From Acetobacterium woodii (GTDB lineage Bacteria; Bacillota; Clostridia; Eubacteriales; Eubacteriaceae), in contig JACQZP010000026.1 in assembly GCA_016213825.1 (NCBI GenBank), forward strand, positions 372,001 to 436,000: a stretch of 64,000 nucleotides of DNA. Direction: 5' to 3'. The notes under the pieces were generated by a model. It did no database searches and had not been told where the DNA came from. It saw only the letters and a program-made list of their open reading frames with translations. A program made the translations under genes and the position numbers. Of the stretch, positions 26,396 to 35,294 are shown piece after piece (within the stretch, counting starts at the first letter, position 1; every line of letters starts with the position of its first letter).

Positions 26396-26920
26396 TTAAT
26401 AGAGCACCATCATAAAAAAACCGACCTTATTGTCTCCGGCATTGTAGGTCATTCCGAGACCTCTTGACATGGTCACAATATCCATGCCGCTGCCTTCCAT
26501 GGAGTAACGCTTCTGGTCCGGAAAACGACAGACTTCCGAAGTTTTGGCGGAACACTCGTCGCAGAGATTACAGCCGCCGGGACCAGCAATCATGACCGGC
26601 TCATCGTCTAATTGGTCGCGCAGACGATCTAATAATTCAAAGACTTCAGTCATGCTCGATTCCATTTTTTCATAGTATTCCCCTAGAAACATAATTTTAT
26701 TGAGGATGATGGCGTGGTCATAATTTAAGAATCGCTGTTTATTTGTGTCCATATCGCCTGAAAGCGGGGGGCACGAGTGATTTTGACCGTAATTGCCACA
26801 GGTGTTTGCTTTGCAGCTGGCAAAAACAGCGTCGGCAAAAATAATATCGGCAGACGAAATCTCTTTGTATTCGTCGAAACCGACTTCACTGATGGCGTTG
26901 ATAATTTTGTCTCTTAACAT
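26396..26920 (-). CDS. DUF2284 family predicted metal-binding protein
   Basis: 174 residues with a cysteine arrangement I recognise as DUF2284. C-x4-C-x2-Y-G followed by SCPP lies at about residues 35-52 (CKANTCGNYGQNHSCPP), and GGCNLCDECS with a further cysteine before RFP lies at about 115-135. Such proteins are thought to hold Fe-S clusters; a redox role is inferred, substrate unknown. GGAGGA precedes the ATG. It is transcribed alone. Confidence 0.8.
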   Translation of the reverse strand: MLRDKIINAISEVGFDEYKEISSADIIFADAVFASCKANTCGNYGQNHSCPPLSGDMDTNKQRFLNYDHAIILNKIMFLGEYYEKMESSMTEVFELLDRLRDQLDDEPVMIAGPGGCNLCDECSAKTSEVCRFPDQKRYSMEGSGMDIVTMSRGLGMTYNAGDNKVGFFMMVLY

Positions 26921-27336
26921 GGTTCCTCCATAGATTATTTTGAGATTAAAATACGCAAAGGTATTTTAATAATCATTTGATTTTTCAGAAATAGTTACTC
27001 TTTTATTTTATTGTAAACGATGGTTAAAAGCTACCAATTTATTAAAAATATTTTAGCAATTAAGAGCACACCTTTTGCGGCTCTGGCCATTTAAGTCCCG
27101 ATAGATCTACCGGGACCGCTGGTTTCGATTTGATAGGCAATCTTTTGCTTTTTATCAGTAACCAGTTCAATCGAGCGGATAAAGGGGTTTAGAACAATCA
27201 GCAATCTTTAATTTGGTGAAATTTGATAATAGCTGTAGGTCTATTGAAAAAATGGGTATAACATTTATGTGTTTTCACATTTAAAGCGGCTGGTTACTTT
27301 TGCATTGATGAGACTATGAAGGGAGAACGAATTGAA
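26921..27336. other. Gene-free stretch with a 22-bp palindrome
   Basis: No open frame of note. The only structure is GTCCCG-A-TAGATCTA-C-CGGGAC at 27095-27116, palindromic except for one pair. It is preceded and followed by AT-rich sequence and may be an operator or small-RNA stem. The leader of the HD-GYP gene probably begins after 27230. Confidence 0.4.
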
Positions 27337-30123
27337 ATGATTGATAAAAATTTAAATAATCAAAAAAATCAAGAATCGGAGCAATTATTTTTCACTTTAT
27401 TCAATGCAAGTCCAACTGCAATCGTACTAAGTGATCTAAACAATGGCCGTTTTGTAGAATTTAATCAAGAATTTCTAATTTTAACTGGATATTCTCGAGA
27501 TGAATTAATCGGGTTAACATCCTTTGAAGCGGGTATTGTTTCTGATCCAGAATCGCGGGAAAAAACGCTGCGAAATCTCCAGAATAATGAGAAAGTGAAG
27601 CCATTTGAAGTGATCATCAAACATAAATCTGGAAAGATACGCTATGGTGTTGTCACCCTCGAAGTTATTGAAATAAAAAGTCAAAAATATGCCTTATCTA
27701 ATTTTATGGATATCACCGATAGAAAAGCAGCGGAAAACAAAGTAATACAGCTTAAACGCCTTTATAAAACCTTGAGTCAAATCAATCAGGCGATTGTCAG
27801 GAATAATGAGTTAGAAGAACTGTATCAACATATTTGTGATATTTCAGTGACCAGCGGGGAATTCAGTCTGGCTTGGATTGGTGTGATTGATCAGGAATCT
27901 GGAGTGCTCTATTCAGAGTACCCAAGCTATAGTAAAAGTTTATTGATCAGTCAGGAAGAGATTCATGCGATAGCAAAAATAAAATCTTCTCTGATTGATT
28001 TAGCGATTAGTGAAGCCAAAGTAAAAATCTGTAATAATCTGACTATGACAGCTTCATATAACAGCGTGTTAATGAAAGGTCTTTCTTCTCAAGCCATTGT
28101 GCCATTTGAATTATGCGGCAAAGTGATGGGATTTTTGAGTTTATATACCTGCGAAAAAGAATTTTTTGATGATAAAGAAGTTCAATTACTGGAAGAAATC
28201 AGTCTTGATATTTCATATGCATTGGATCAGATGCGAATTGATCGGGAACGCAAAAAGACAGAAGCCCAGCTTGAAGAAAGTGAAGAAAATTACAGACTTT
28301 TGTCGGAAAGTGCTGATGACTGGGTTTATTGGATGACCCCAGAAAACTGCATGCGGTATGTTTCGCCATCCTGCAAAAGTATGACTGGATACGATATTGA
28401 AGCGTTTAAAGCGGATCCGGAGCTGGTATTAAAAATCACACATCCAGATGATCGAGAAATGTTGCAGTCTCATCGGGGCAATTTGAGAAAACCAAATTGT
28501 GAAAATTTTGAATACCGAATTATTACAAAAACTGGGGAGGAGAAATGGATCAACCATTCCTGTGCGCCAATAATTGGTGATAATGGCGATTTTCTGGGTA
28601 GGCGAGTGGCTAACAGAAACATTACCGACAAAAAACTAATGGAGCTGGAAGTAAGAGACAGTGATGCCCGATTAAAGACAATTTTTCAGGTATCACCGGA
28701 TGCAGTGCTTATCTTCGAAGTTGATGGAAAAATTATCGATGCAAATCCTGCCAGTATTGAATTATCCGGTTATTCAAGGGATGAATTACTTGAAATGTGC
28801 TTCTGGGATCTTTCACCAAGTAAAAATGCATTTTTTACCGATGCACTGATGGAGAATATCATAAAAATTGAAACGCTGGAATGGCAACTCAAAAGTAAAA
28901 ATGGTAATATAACGCCAATCGAAATTATTTTCAAACCATTTATGATGGATGGTGCGCCACAAATTTTCACAAGTGCCAGAGATATCACTAACCGCATTGA
29001 GTCAGAGAAGAAAATAAATTTACAGCTTAAACGGCTAAGAGGATTACGGACCATCGATTTAATGATCACGTCAAATATTGACCTGTATAGCACGATGGAG
29101 GTTATTCTGGATGAGACGATGATCCAGCTCAATGTTGATGCGGCTGCGATTCTTTTATTTGATGAAAATACAAGAACACTGGAATATATTGCCAAATCTG
29201 GCTTTCGATCCATTCCAGATAAAATCAGAGCGATCCGATTGGGAGATGATTTTGCCAGTCAGGTGATTGCTGAAAAATCGACGGTTCACATTGCCAATAT
29301 TCCGGACAGCCATATTGACATTGGTGAAAAATTGCGATTAGTCAATGAATCATTTATTGAATACTATGGGGTTCCTCTTATTTCAAACGGTTTGACTATC
29401 GGAGTGATGGAAATCTATAATCGTTCACAGATTAACAATGAAGCGGATTGGCAGGAATATTTAGAAACACTTGCAGGTCAGGTGGCAATTGCTGCCATTG
29501 ATGCAAAATTGTTTGAAGACGTTAGACGCTCTAATTCTGAGCTTAAAATAGCCTACGATGCTACCATAGAAGGATGGTCCCGAGCCATGGATCTAAGGGA
29601 TAAAGATACCGAAGGTCACAGTCTCCGGGTTACGGATATGACCATCAAACTGGCGATCGCTGCAGAGATGAAAAAAGAACAGATCAGCCATATGCGTCGG
29701 GGGGCGCTCTTGCATGATATTGGAAAGCTGGGAATACCGGATTCGATACTCCTCAAACCAGGTAAACTATCAACCGAAGAATGGTCAATCATGCGGATGC
29801 ACCCGCAGTTTGCGTATGAAATGCTGTCACCGATTGACTATTTGAAACCAGCACTTGAAATTCCCTATTGCCATCACGAAAAATGGGACGGAAGCGGGTA
29901 TCCGCAGGGCTTGAAAGGCGAAGATATCCCATTATCGGCCAGATTATTTGCCATTGTTGATGTTTGGGATGCCTTGCATTCTGACCGACCCTATCGATTG
30001 GGATGGGCAGATAAAGATGTGCTGGCCTATATAAAAAAAGAAACCGGCACTCATTTCGATCCGAAAGCGGTGGAATTATTTTTTCAAGTATTTGGAGATC
30101 GTTTGTTTTCTGGAGCAAAGTAA
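27337..30123 (+). CDS. PAS/GAF-regulated HD-GYP cyclic-di-GMP phosphodiesterase
   Basis: About 928 residues, no membrane helix. Domain order: PAS (about 15-135), GAF (140-300), PAS (320-430), PAS (440-560), GAF (575-730), HD-GYP (750-920). The catalytic domain has HSLRVTD, LLHDIGKLGIPD (HD pair), HHEKWDGSGYP (the GYP signature) and DVWDALHSDRPYR, so hydrolytic activity is expected. The ATG at 27337 is preferred because AGGGAGA lies 10 bp upstream; an earlier ATG at 27316 has no ribosome site. It would respond to cytoplasmic redox, gas or small-molecule cues through its PAS/GAF domains. Confidence 0.92.
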   Translation: MIDKNLNNQKNQESEQLFFTLFNASPTAIVLSDLNNGRFVEFNQEFLILTGYSRDELIGLTSFEAGIVSDPESREKTLRNLQNNEKVKPFEVIIKHKSGKIRYGVVTLEVIEIKSQKYALSNFMDITDRKAAENKVIQLKRLYKTLSQINQAIVRNNELEELYQHICDISVTSGEFSLAWIGVIDQESGVLYSEYPSYSKSLLISQEEIHAIAKIKSSLIDLAISEAKVKICNNLTMTASYNSVLMKGLSSQAIVPFELCGKVMGFLSLYTCEKEFFDDKEVQLLEEISLDISYALDQMRIDRERKKTEAQLEESEENYRLLSESADDWVYWMTPENCMRYVSPSCKSMTGYDIEAFKADPELVLKITHPDDREMLQSHRGNLRKPNCENFEYRIITKTGEEKWINHSCAPIIGDNGDFLGRRVANRNITDKKLMELEVRDSDARLKTIFQVSPDAVLIFEVDGKIIDANPASIELSGYSRDELLEMCFWDLSPSKNAFFTDALMENIIKIETLEWQLKSKNGNITPIEIIFKPFMMDGAPQIFTSARDITNRIESEKKINLQLKRLRGLRTIDLMITSNIDLYSTMEVILDETMIQLNVDAAAILLFDENTRTLEYIAKSGFRSIPDKIRAIRLGDDFASQVIAEKSTVHIANIPDSHIDIGEKLRLVNESFIEYYGVPLISNGLTIGVMEIYNRSQINNEADWQEYLETLAGQVAIAAIDAKLFEDVRRSNSELKIAYDATIEGWSRAMDLRDKDTEGHSLRVTDMTIKLAIAAEMKKEQISHMRRGALLHDIGKLGIPDSILLKPGKLSTEEWSIMRMHPQFAYEMLSPIDYLKPALEIPYCHHEKWDGSGYPQGLKGEDIPLSARLFAIVDVWDALHSDRPYRLGWADKDVLAYIKKETGTHFDPKAVELFFQVFGDRLFSGAK

Positions 30124-30207
30124 AAAGATCACAGTCCGGATAAAACTTATCCAGACTATGATCGTTCGACATCTAAATTTCATATTCAGTAACACTGAAA
30201 TGGCTTC

Positions 30208-30330
30208 ATGGCTGTGATCAGCTGGAATGATACCGACAGTTTAATTCCCGATGTCGGAAGCGCTGCATCCAACGTTGAGGGCATTATTGGCGTTAACTCA
30301 GTTGCTAAAAAAACATTAGGTGGATTATAA
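30208..30330 (+). pseudogene. Short 40-codon frame, probably a gene remnant
   Basis: ATG at 30208 reads MAVISWNDTDSLIPDVGSAA and continues to a stop at 30330. The composition is protein-like, but there is no Shine-Dalgarno site and an in-frame stop lies just upstream. It looks like a leftover piece of a larger coding region rather than a functional gene. Its end lies next to the stop of the leftward gene at 30325. Confidence 0.25.
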
Positions 30331-30717
30331 ATAACGGTCATATTCGGAAAAAGATTCTTTGATTTTGGTGTCTTCAAAGTCATTCATTGCTAAGCTATAG
30401 TTAGAAAGGAACAATTGTTCAAAGGCTGAAAGCTTATGCTTGCTCTCATTCAGACACCCTAAGCATTGATTATCAATGGTCTCTGGGATCTCTATATCCG
30501 CTGTTTTGGTAATCGTATTAAAATCAATATTAGTCAGATTACAGTGGTTTTCAATGTCGACTTCGGACCAGAGGCTTTTTAAAAACTTCAGGCAGGTTTT
30601 TTGAGGTTGCTCAAATATTTCTTTAATATGTGAGCGGTTGAAATTTTGATTAAGCATCATCACTTTTTTTTCAAGATCGGCTAGTGGTAAATAATCATTT
30701 ATTGTTAATTGATTCAT
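30325..30717 (-). CDS. Small hypothetical cytoplasmic protein
   Basis: 130 residues, family not recognised. It starts MNQLTINDYLPLADLEKKVM, has a helical, acidic middle and one C-x2-C (CLGC) near residue 85; no membrane segment. TAGGAGAAA precedes the ATG, which supports a real gene. It is transcribed alone, with a 375-bp gene-free region upstream. Confidence 0.7.
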   Translation of the reverse strand: MNQLTINDYLPLADLEKKVMMLNQNFNRSHIKEIFEQPQKTCLKFLKSLWSEVDIENHCNLTNIDFNTITKTADIEIPETIDNQCLGCLNESKHKLSAFEQLFLSNYSLAMNDFEDTKIKESFSEYDRYL

Positions 30718-31006
30718 TTTATTTCTCCTAAATTAGTTATTATCTGTAAAAATACTTTTGATAAAAAAGATTCATGTCCAAGCTTTCAATTCGTTACATG
30801 GTTTTATTACGCCTAGACTTTATTGTTCAACCGGCAGCTATGCATGCGGAATTAATTTATTGAACTAATAATAACAGATGAATGTGAACGTTATGTTAAC
30901 AAAAGATTAAGATTTATTGAACTTTTTAACGGCCCGTAATTTTAAGAGGCTCTTAAGAAATGAAAATGAGAGTAGGACTGCTTGGTGTGATAAAAAATCG
31001 CTTACC

Positions 31007-31057
31007 AAAAAGAACCATTTTGGAAAAAAACAGTACTATTCCAAAATGGTTCTTTTT
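31007..31057. terminator. Long bidirectional terminator in gap 30718-31092
   Basis: A perfect 19-bp stem (31007-31025 with 31039-31057), with A and T runs on both sides. It mainly serves the leftward MerR gene that ends at 31093. The rest of the gap shows no gene, only the upstream region of the gene ending at 30325. Confidence 0.9.
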
Positions 31058-31092
31058 AGTTTAATGATTAAATCGATTATCGGAAGAAAATC

Positions 31093-31830
31093 TTATTTTG
31101 CCGTATAAATCCCAATGGCATCGCTCATAAATTGAGCCAGGCCGGTTGCGTGTTCATCGATGTTTTCCTTGAACCGGTCGTCATGAACATACATGAGACC
31201 CAATCCAGCTAGGATCTCATTAGTGCAGTTGTAGTAATGCTTGGTGATGTTATTCTGCCACTGTACCACCAGATCCTGCACAATCGGATCAGCGGTGTCC
31301 TTATCCATATTGGCAACAAAGCTGGCATAGATAGCTTCGGTTTCGTTGTGGATAGCCGCCCAGTTCTCGGGTGTATATCCTTTTGTTTTTTGTTCGCTTT
31401 GATGATAAGCGTCGGTGTTTCCCCAACGTTCTTGAGTTTCTTTTTGGTATTTTCTCTGATTTTCTTCAATCTCTTTCATATCAAATGGTTTGAAATTCAT
31501 GGTTTCTTCTCCTTGTAATTTTTGATCCAGTAATGCAATGAGTTTATCAAGACGGTTACGCTTGAGTTGGAGCAGATGACGTTGTTTTTTAAACGAGTCC
31601 ATTTCATCATAATTAGGATCGGCCAATATCCCTTTGATTTCCTGAATGGAAAAATCCAGCTCGCGCAAGAATAAAATATTCTGGAGCTGCTCGAGATTAG
31701 TCGCGTCATAGTATCGATACTTGTTTTCGGTCACTTCACATGGTATCAGAATTCCTTCACGGTGATAATAGTGAAGGGTGCGCACACTGACGCCGGTGAG
31801 ATTGGCGACTTCTTTGACGGTCATCTTCAT
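31093..31830 (-). CDS. TipA-type MerR transcriptional activator
   Basis: About 245 residues. MerR winged helix (MTVKEVANLTGVSVRTLHYY, YRYYDATNLEQLQ), a long dimerisation helix (75-115) and a C-terminal TipAS antibiotic-recognition domain (GYTPENWAAIHNETEAIYAS; HYYNCTNEILAGLG). TipA/Mta proteins activate their own gene and sometimes exporters on binding drugs. AAGGAG lies in front of the ATG at 31830. An exact 19-bp MerR promoter precedes it, pointing at its own gene, so autoactivation is predicted. The NRAMP gene next door appears separately regulated. Confidence 0.9.
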   Translation of the reverse strand: MKMTVKEVANLTGVSVRTLHYYHREGILIPCEVTENKYRYYDATNLEQLQNILFLRELDFSIQEIKGILADPNYDEMDSFKKQRHLLQLKRNRLDKLIALLDQKLQGEETMNFKPFDMKEIEENQRKYQKETQERWGNTDAYHQSEQKTKGYTPENWAAIHNETEAIYASFVANMDKDTADPIVQDLVVQWQNNITKHYYNCTNEILAGLGLMYVHDDRFKENIDEHATGLAQFMSDAIGIYTAK

Positions 31831-31892
31831 TTTGTTTCTCCTTGCATTAAGTTGGTGGTTTGGCAAACAGTCGTTTTCCTTACCATGAGTTC

Positions 31893-31923
31893 ATCATAAA
31901 CTATTACCTAAGGTGAGTGTCAA
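31893..31923 (-). promoter_or_regulatory. MerR-type promoter of the TipA-like gene, 19-bp spacer
   Basis: On the minus strand, TTGACA (31923-31918) and TATGAT (31898-31893) are 19 bp apart, with TCACCT-T-AGGTAA inside the spacer (one mismatch). This is the geometry of self-activated Mta/TipA promoters. Confidence 0.85.
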
Positions 31924-32000
31924 GGCGAATTGACACAAAAAACAAAAATAATTTTAACGTTTTGAATTGCTGAGGTAATGTCCGCTACAAAGTCCATTAT

Positions 32001-33263
32001 TTAGTTGAATAGTGCAAAATACAAGAGCATCAGATTTAAAATCGTCAGAACAACGGCAATGGCAATCAGGATCGTTTTGGTAAACAAGCCGTTCTTATAG
32101 GAGCCCATTACCTTTTCGGATGAAGTCAGATAAATCTGTAACACAACCGTGATCGGCAGTTGAATACTTAACAGCATCTGACTGTAGATTAGCCCTTTAA
32201 ACGGATCTGAAATGAGAAAGATACACACTGTTGCCAGAATAAGTATCAGCGAAACACCAAACTTGGTATGGTTGTCCTTAATATCGTAGGGTTCGCCAAA
32301 GAGCCCAGCAAAAATCGTGCCGCCGGCAATACCAGCAGTTGTGGTGGAGGAGATGCCAGAAAAAAGCAGGGCTACCGCAAAAACCAGACCAGCCCAATCG
32401 CCTAGCAGCGGGATTAGCATCTTTTGAGCCTGGGATAGCTCGGTAACCTGAAAGTGTTGGCTGAAAAAGGTTGCTGCCGCCAGAATAATCATCGCACTGT
32501 TAATCGCCCAACCAACAATCATGGAAAAAAGCGTATCAAAAAATTCATATTTAAGTTGTTTTTTTATAACGACATCATCTTCCAGATTCCACTGACGGCT
32601 CTGGATAATTTCTGAATGAAGAAACAGATTATGGGGCATGACCACTGCGCCCAATACCGACATAATAATCGGCATCGAACCAGCTGGAATACTAATTGTC
32701 GTCCAGCCAGAAATGGCCGCTGGCCAGTTAACATCCACTAGCGTTAGTTCATATAGAAAAGATAAACCAATAATGGAAACAAAACCGATAATGAGCTTTT
32801 CCAGACGACCATAGGAATGGCTGAATACCAGCCATAGAGTCAATGCCAGCATTAATACGGAGCCGATCACAATGGGGATTTTAAAAAGCATCTGCAGAGC
32901 GATGGCGCCACCAAGAATTTCGGCAAGGGCGGTTGAAACCGAGGCTAACATTGCGGTTCCCAAAGTAAAACGAGCTAGTGGTTTAGGTAGGTGTCTGGCG
33001 GCTGATTCAGCCAGACAATCACCGGTGACAATCCCTAAATGGGCGACGTTGTGTTGCAGCACGATCAGCATAATGGTAGATAGGGTGACCATCCAAAGCA
33101 GGGCGTAACCATAAGAAGAACCGGCGGCAATGTTTGAGGCCCAATTTCCCGGGTCAATAAAACCGACTGTAACGAGGAGTCCTGGACCAAGATATTTTAG
33201 TAGATTTTTAAAGCCCAATGCTGGCTTATGGTTTGTTCCCATAAGTCTTGAAAACCAATTCAT
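32001..33263 (-). CDS. NRAMP-family Mn2+/Fe2+ transporter
   Basis: About 420 residues with eleven predicted membrane helices. The metal-site motifs are intact: GFIDPGNWASN in helix 1 and VVMPHNLFLHSE in helix 6, the DPGN and MPH signatures of NRAMP transporters. It should import divalent metals, mainly manganese or iron, with protons. The ATG at 33263 has AAGGAGG 7 bp upstream. Its promoter carries a GGTAG-N2-CTACC dyad like DtxR/MntR-type sites, consistent with metal repression. Confidence 0.93.
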   Translation of the reverse strand: MNWFSRLMGTNHKPALGFKNLLKYLGPGLLVTVGFIDPGNWASNIAAGSSYGYALLWMVTLSTIMLIVLQHNVAHLGIVTGDCLAESAARHLPKPLARFTLGTAMLASVSTALAEILGGAIALQMLFKIPIVIGSVLMLALTLWLVFSHSYGRLEKLIIGFVSIIGLSFLYELTLVDVNWPAAISGWTTISIPAGSMPIIMSVLGAVVMPHNLFLHSEIIQSRQWNLEDDVVIKKQLKYEFFDTLFSMIVGWAINSAMIILAAATFFSQHFQVTELSQAQKMLIPLLGDWAGLVFAVALLFSGISSTTTAGIAGGTIFAGLFGEPYDIKDNHTKFGVSLILILATVCIFLISDPFKGLIYSQMLLSIQLPITVVLQIYLTSSEKVMGSYKNGLFTKTILIAIAVVLTILNLMLLYFALFN

Positions 33264-33315
33264 TGTGATACCTCCTTGCGACACTGATATTTGTCAATTA
33301 ATTAAATACAATTAA

Positions 33316-33342
33316 TTGGTAGTGCTACCTAAAGTAACTATA
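33316..33342 (-). promoter_or_regulatory. Metal-regulator-like operator at the NRAMP promoter
   Basis: On the minus strand, TATAGT (33342-33337) is followed by TTTAGGTAGCACTACCAAT (33334-33316). The core GGTAG-CA-CTACC is a perfect 5-bp dyad and resembles the TTAGGT-like box of DtxR/MntR/IdeR repressors. No such repressor gene lies in this window. The rest of the 343-bp spacer to 33606 also holds the upstream region of the exporter gene. Confidence 0.55.
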
Positions 33343-33606
33343 ATTGAGACCAAATAGGTTGATTGATACTCATTTTTCGATAGTTTAAATATAACGAATG
33401 AAGAAGGATGTGTCAAGAAGAACCAGTATAAAAAAAGATGTTTTCATGGTAGCTAACATAATCGATAACCGAAGTGCCATGAGCTTTGCTGGCTTTAACC
33501 CGATTTGTCTGTTATAATATAAAAATTGACGGAAAAGGCAGTGATGAATGAAAATATTACTGCTTTTTATAATTTAAAAATGGGAATAAACAGGGAAGAC
33601 ATATAA

Positions 33607-35133
33607 ATGATGAAAAAAGAAGGTAGTAAAAAAAAGATTACCATCGCTTTGATGGTGGCAATGTTTTTGGCGGCGGTGGAAGGGACGGTAGTCACCACTG
33701 CCGCTTCCACCATTGCCAAAGATTTAAATGGATTTGAAAATATCAGTCTGGTTTTTTCAGCCTACTTATTAACTTCAGCTATTGCAACACCAATTTATGG
33801 TAAACTGGCTGATCTTTATGGCCGAAAAAATGTGATTTCGATAGGGATCATAATCTTTCTGGTTGGGAGTACTCTCTGTGGATTCTCCCAGAGCATGAAT
33901 ATGCTGATCGGCTTTCGGGCCATCCAGGGGTTGGGTGCTGGCGCAATTTTTACTTTGACCTATACCATTGTCGGTGATATTTTTACATTGGAAGAACGAC
34001 CTAAAATACAGGGTAGCTTAGGAACCGTCTGGGGGATCGCCGGTCTGGTGGGGCCCTTAATGGGCGGCGCCTTTATTGATCTGCTTTCCTGGCATTGGAT
34101 ATTTTTTATTAATATTCCCTTCGGGATCTTGTCAATTTTCCTAATCCAACGAAATCTCAAGGAATCCTTCGAAAAGAAAAAACAGATTATCGACTATGCC
34201 GGGATTGTGACCTTATCAGCAGCCATGCTGTTATTTTTCAATATTTTTTTGTCAGCAAAATATATGGATTACAGCCGCATCTTCATCGGGGTGTCGGTTG
34301 CGGGAACACTTTTATTACTGGCAGCATTTTATCGCATTGAGAAAAAGGCCATTGAGCCGATTGTGCCGCTGGAAATTCTCACTAAAACCAATCAAATAGT
34401 GAATGCTATCAGCTTTCTATTGGCTGCTGTTTTAATCGGGATTGATGTCTATATGCCTATTTATCTCCAGAATGTGTTGGGATTCAGCCCCACGGTTTCT
34501 GGTTTGGCATTGGTATCGATGACCATCACCTGGCTGATTTCAGCGGTGGTCTTGGGCAAGATGATCATCAGGCGTGGCGGCAAAACGGTAACCATCATTG
34601 CTAATGTAATTTTGCTGCTGGGGATTCTGTTACTGCCCACCCTGGGACTTCATACCCCACTAATTATAGTGATCCTTTATGTTGGGGTCATCGGTTTTGG
34701 AATGGGGGGAGCTCTGACGATCCTGACCATCTTGATTCAGGAGTCGGTAGGTTACAACCAGAGGGGTGCGGCGACAGCGACCAACACGTTACTGAAGACA
34801 TTGGGGCAGACTATCGGCATTAGCATCTTCGGATCGGTGTTTAATCTGTTTATTGTTCAATACTTTAATGACAATGGTATCCAGGGCGTTAATCCCAATG
34901 ACTTATATGGATCCTCGGATCAGGGGATTACGCTTACTGGCCAACAGGTCATTTTGTCATTGAATGCATCGCTGCATGTGGTGTACATCATTCTGGGAGT
35001 GCTGGTCTTAATTGCGCTGGTGCTTTCGGTAATGTTGCCTAAAAATAGTGAACTCGTGAAAAAAGCATGTCACAATAAAGCGTATGCAGATGGGGAGGAG
35101 ACAATCGATCAGATAAAAAAAGAAGTGCTTTGA
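33607..35133 (+). CDS. DHA2-type (14-TM) MFS drug exporter
   Basis: 508 residues with 14 predicted membrane helices. It starts with a basic stretch followed by ALMVAMFLAAVEGTVVTTA (helix 1, typical of EmrB/QacA proteins), motif A GKLADLYGRKN at about 60-70, and motif C-like GPLMGGAFIDLLSWHWIFFI (DHA2 hallmark, about 145-165). It is predicted to export amphipathic drugs or toxins with protons. No regulator is fused or immediately adjacent; the TipA-like MerR gene two genes left is a possible but unproven regulator. Confidence 0.9.
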   Translation: MMKKEGSKKKITIALMVAMFLAAVEGTVVTTAASTIAKDLNGFENISLVFSAYLLTSAIATPIYGKLADLYGRKNVISIGIIIFLVGSTLCGFSQSMNMLIGFRAIQGLGAGAIFTLTYTIVGDIFTLEERPKIQGSLGTVWGIAGLVGPLMGGAFIDLLSWHWIFFINIPFGILSIFLIQRNLKESFEKKKQIIDYAGIVTLSAAMLLFFNIFLSAKYMDYSRIFIGVSVAGTLLLLAAFYRIEKKAIEPIVPLEILTKTNQIVNAISFLLAAVLIGIDVYMPIYLQNVLGFSPTVSGLALVSMTITWLISAVVLGKMIIRRGGKTVTIIANVILLLGILLLPTLGLHTPLIIVILYVGVIGFGMGGALTILTILIQESVGYNQRGAATATNTLLKTLGQTIGISIFGSVFNLFIVQYFNDNGIQGVNPNDLYGSSDQGITLTGQQVILSLNASLHVVYIILGVLVLIALVLSVMLPKNSELVKKACHNKAYADGEETIDQIKKEVL

Positions 35134-35156
35134 CCTGCTCAGATCACTAACATAAA

Positions 35157-35199
35157 ACTTGGATAAGACCCAATGTGATTCAGTCTTATCCGGGTTTTG
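35157..35199 (+). terminator. Terminator after the DHA2 exporter
   Basis: GGATAAGAC (35161-35169) pairs with GTCTTATCC (35183-35191); the following GGGTTTTG is only a short T run. Confidence 0.65.
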
Positions 35200-35294
35200 G
35201 AGTTAGTTTGATCAGTTTATTTAATTTGAAGTGTTCAATAGTATAAATGCGTTGAGAACCTTAGTGTGGAAAGGGTGTTAGATTTTTCGGAACT

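Noticed and set aside
26921-27336. Cyclic-di-GMP riboswitch upstream of the HD-GYP gene
   Set aside because: The palindrome at 27095 lacks the conserved class I or II sequence blocks, so it is kept only as a palindrome.
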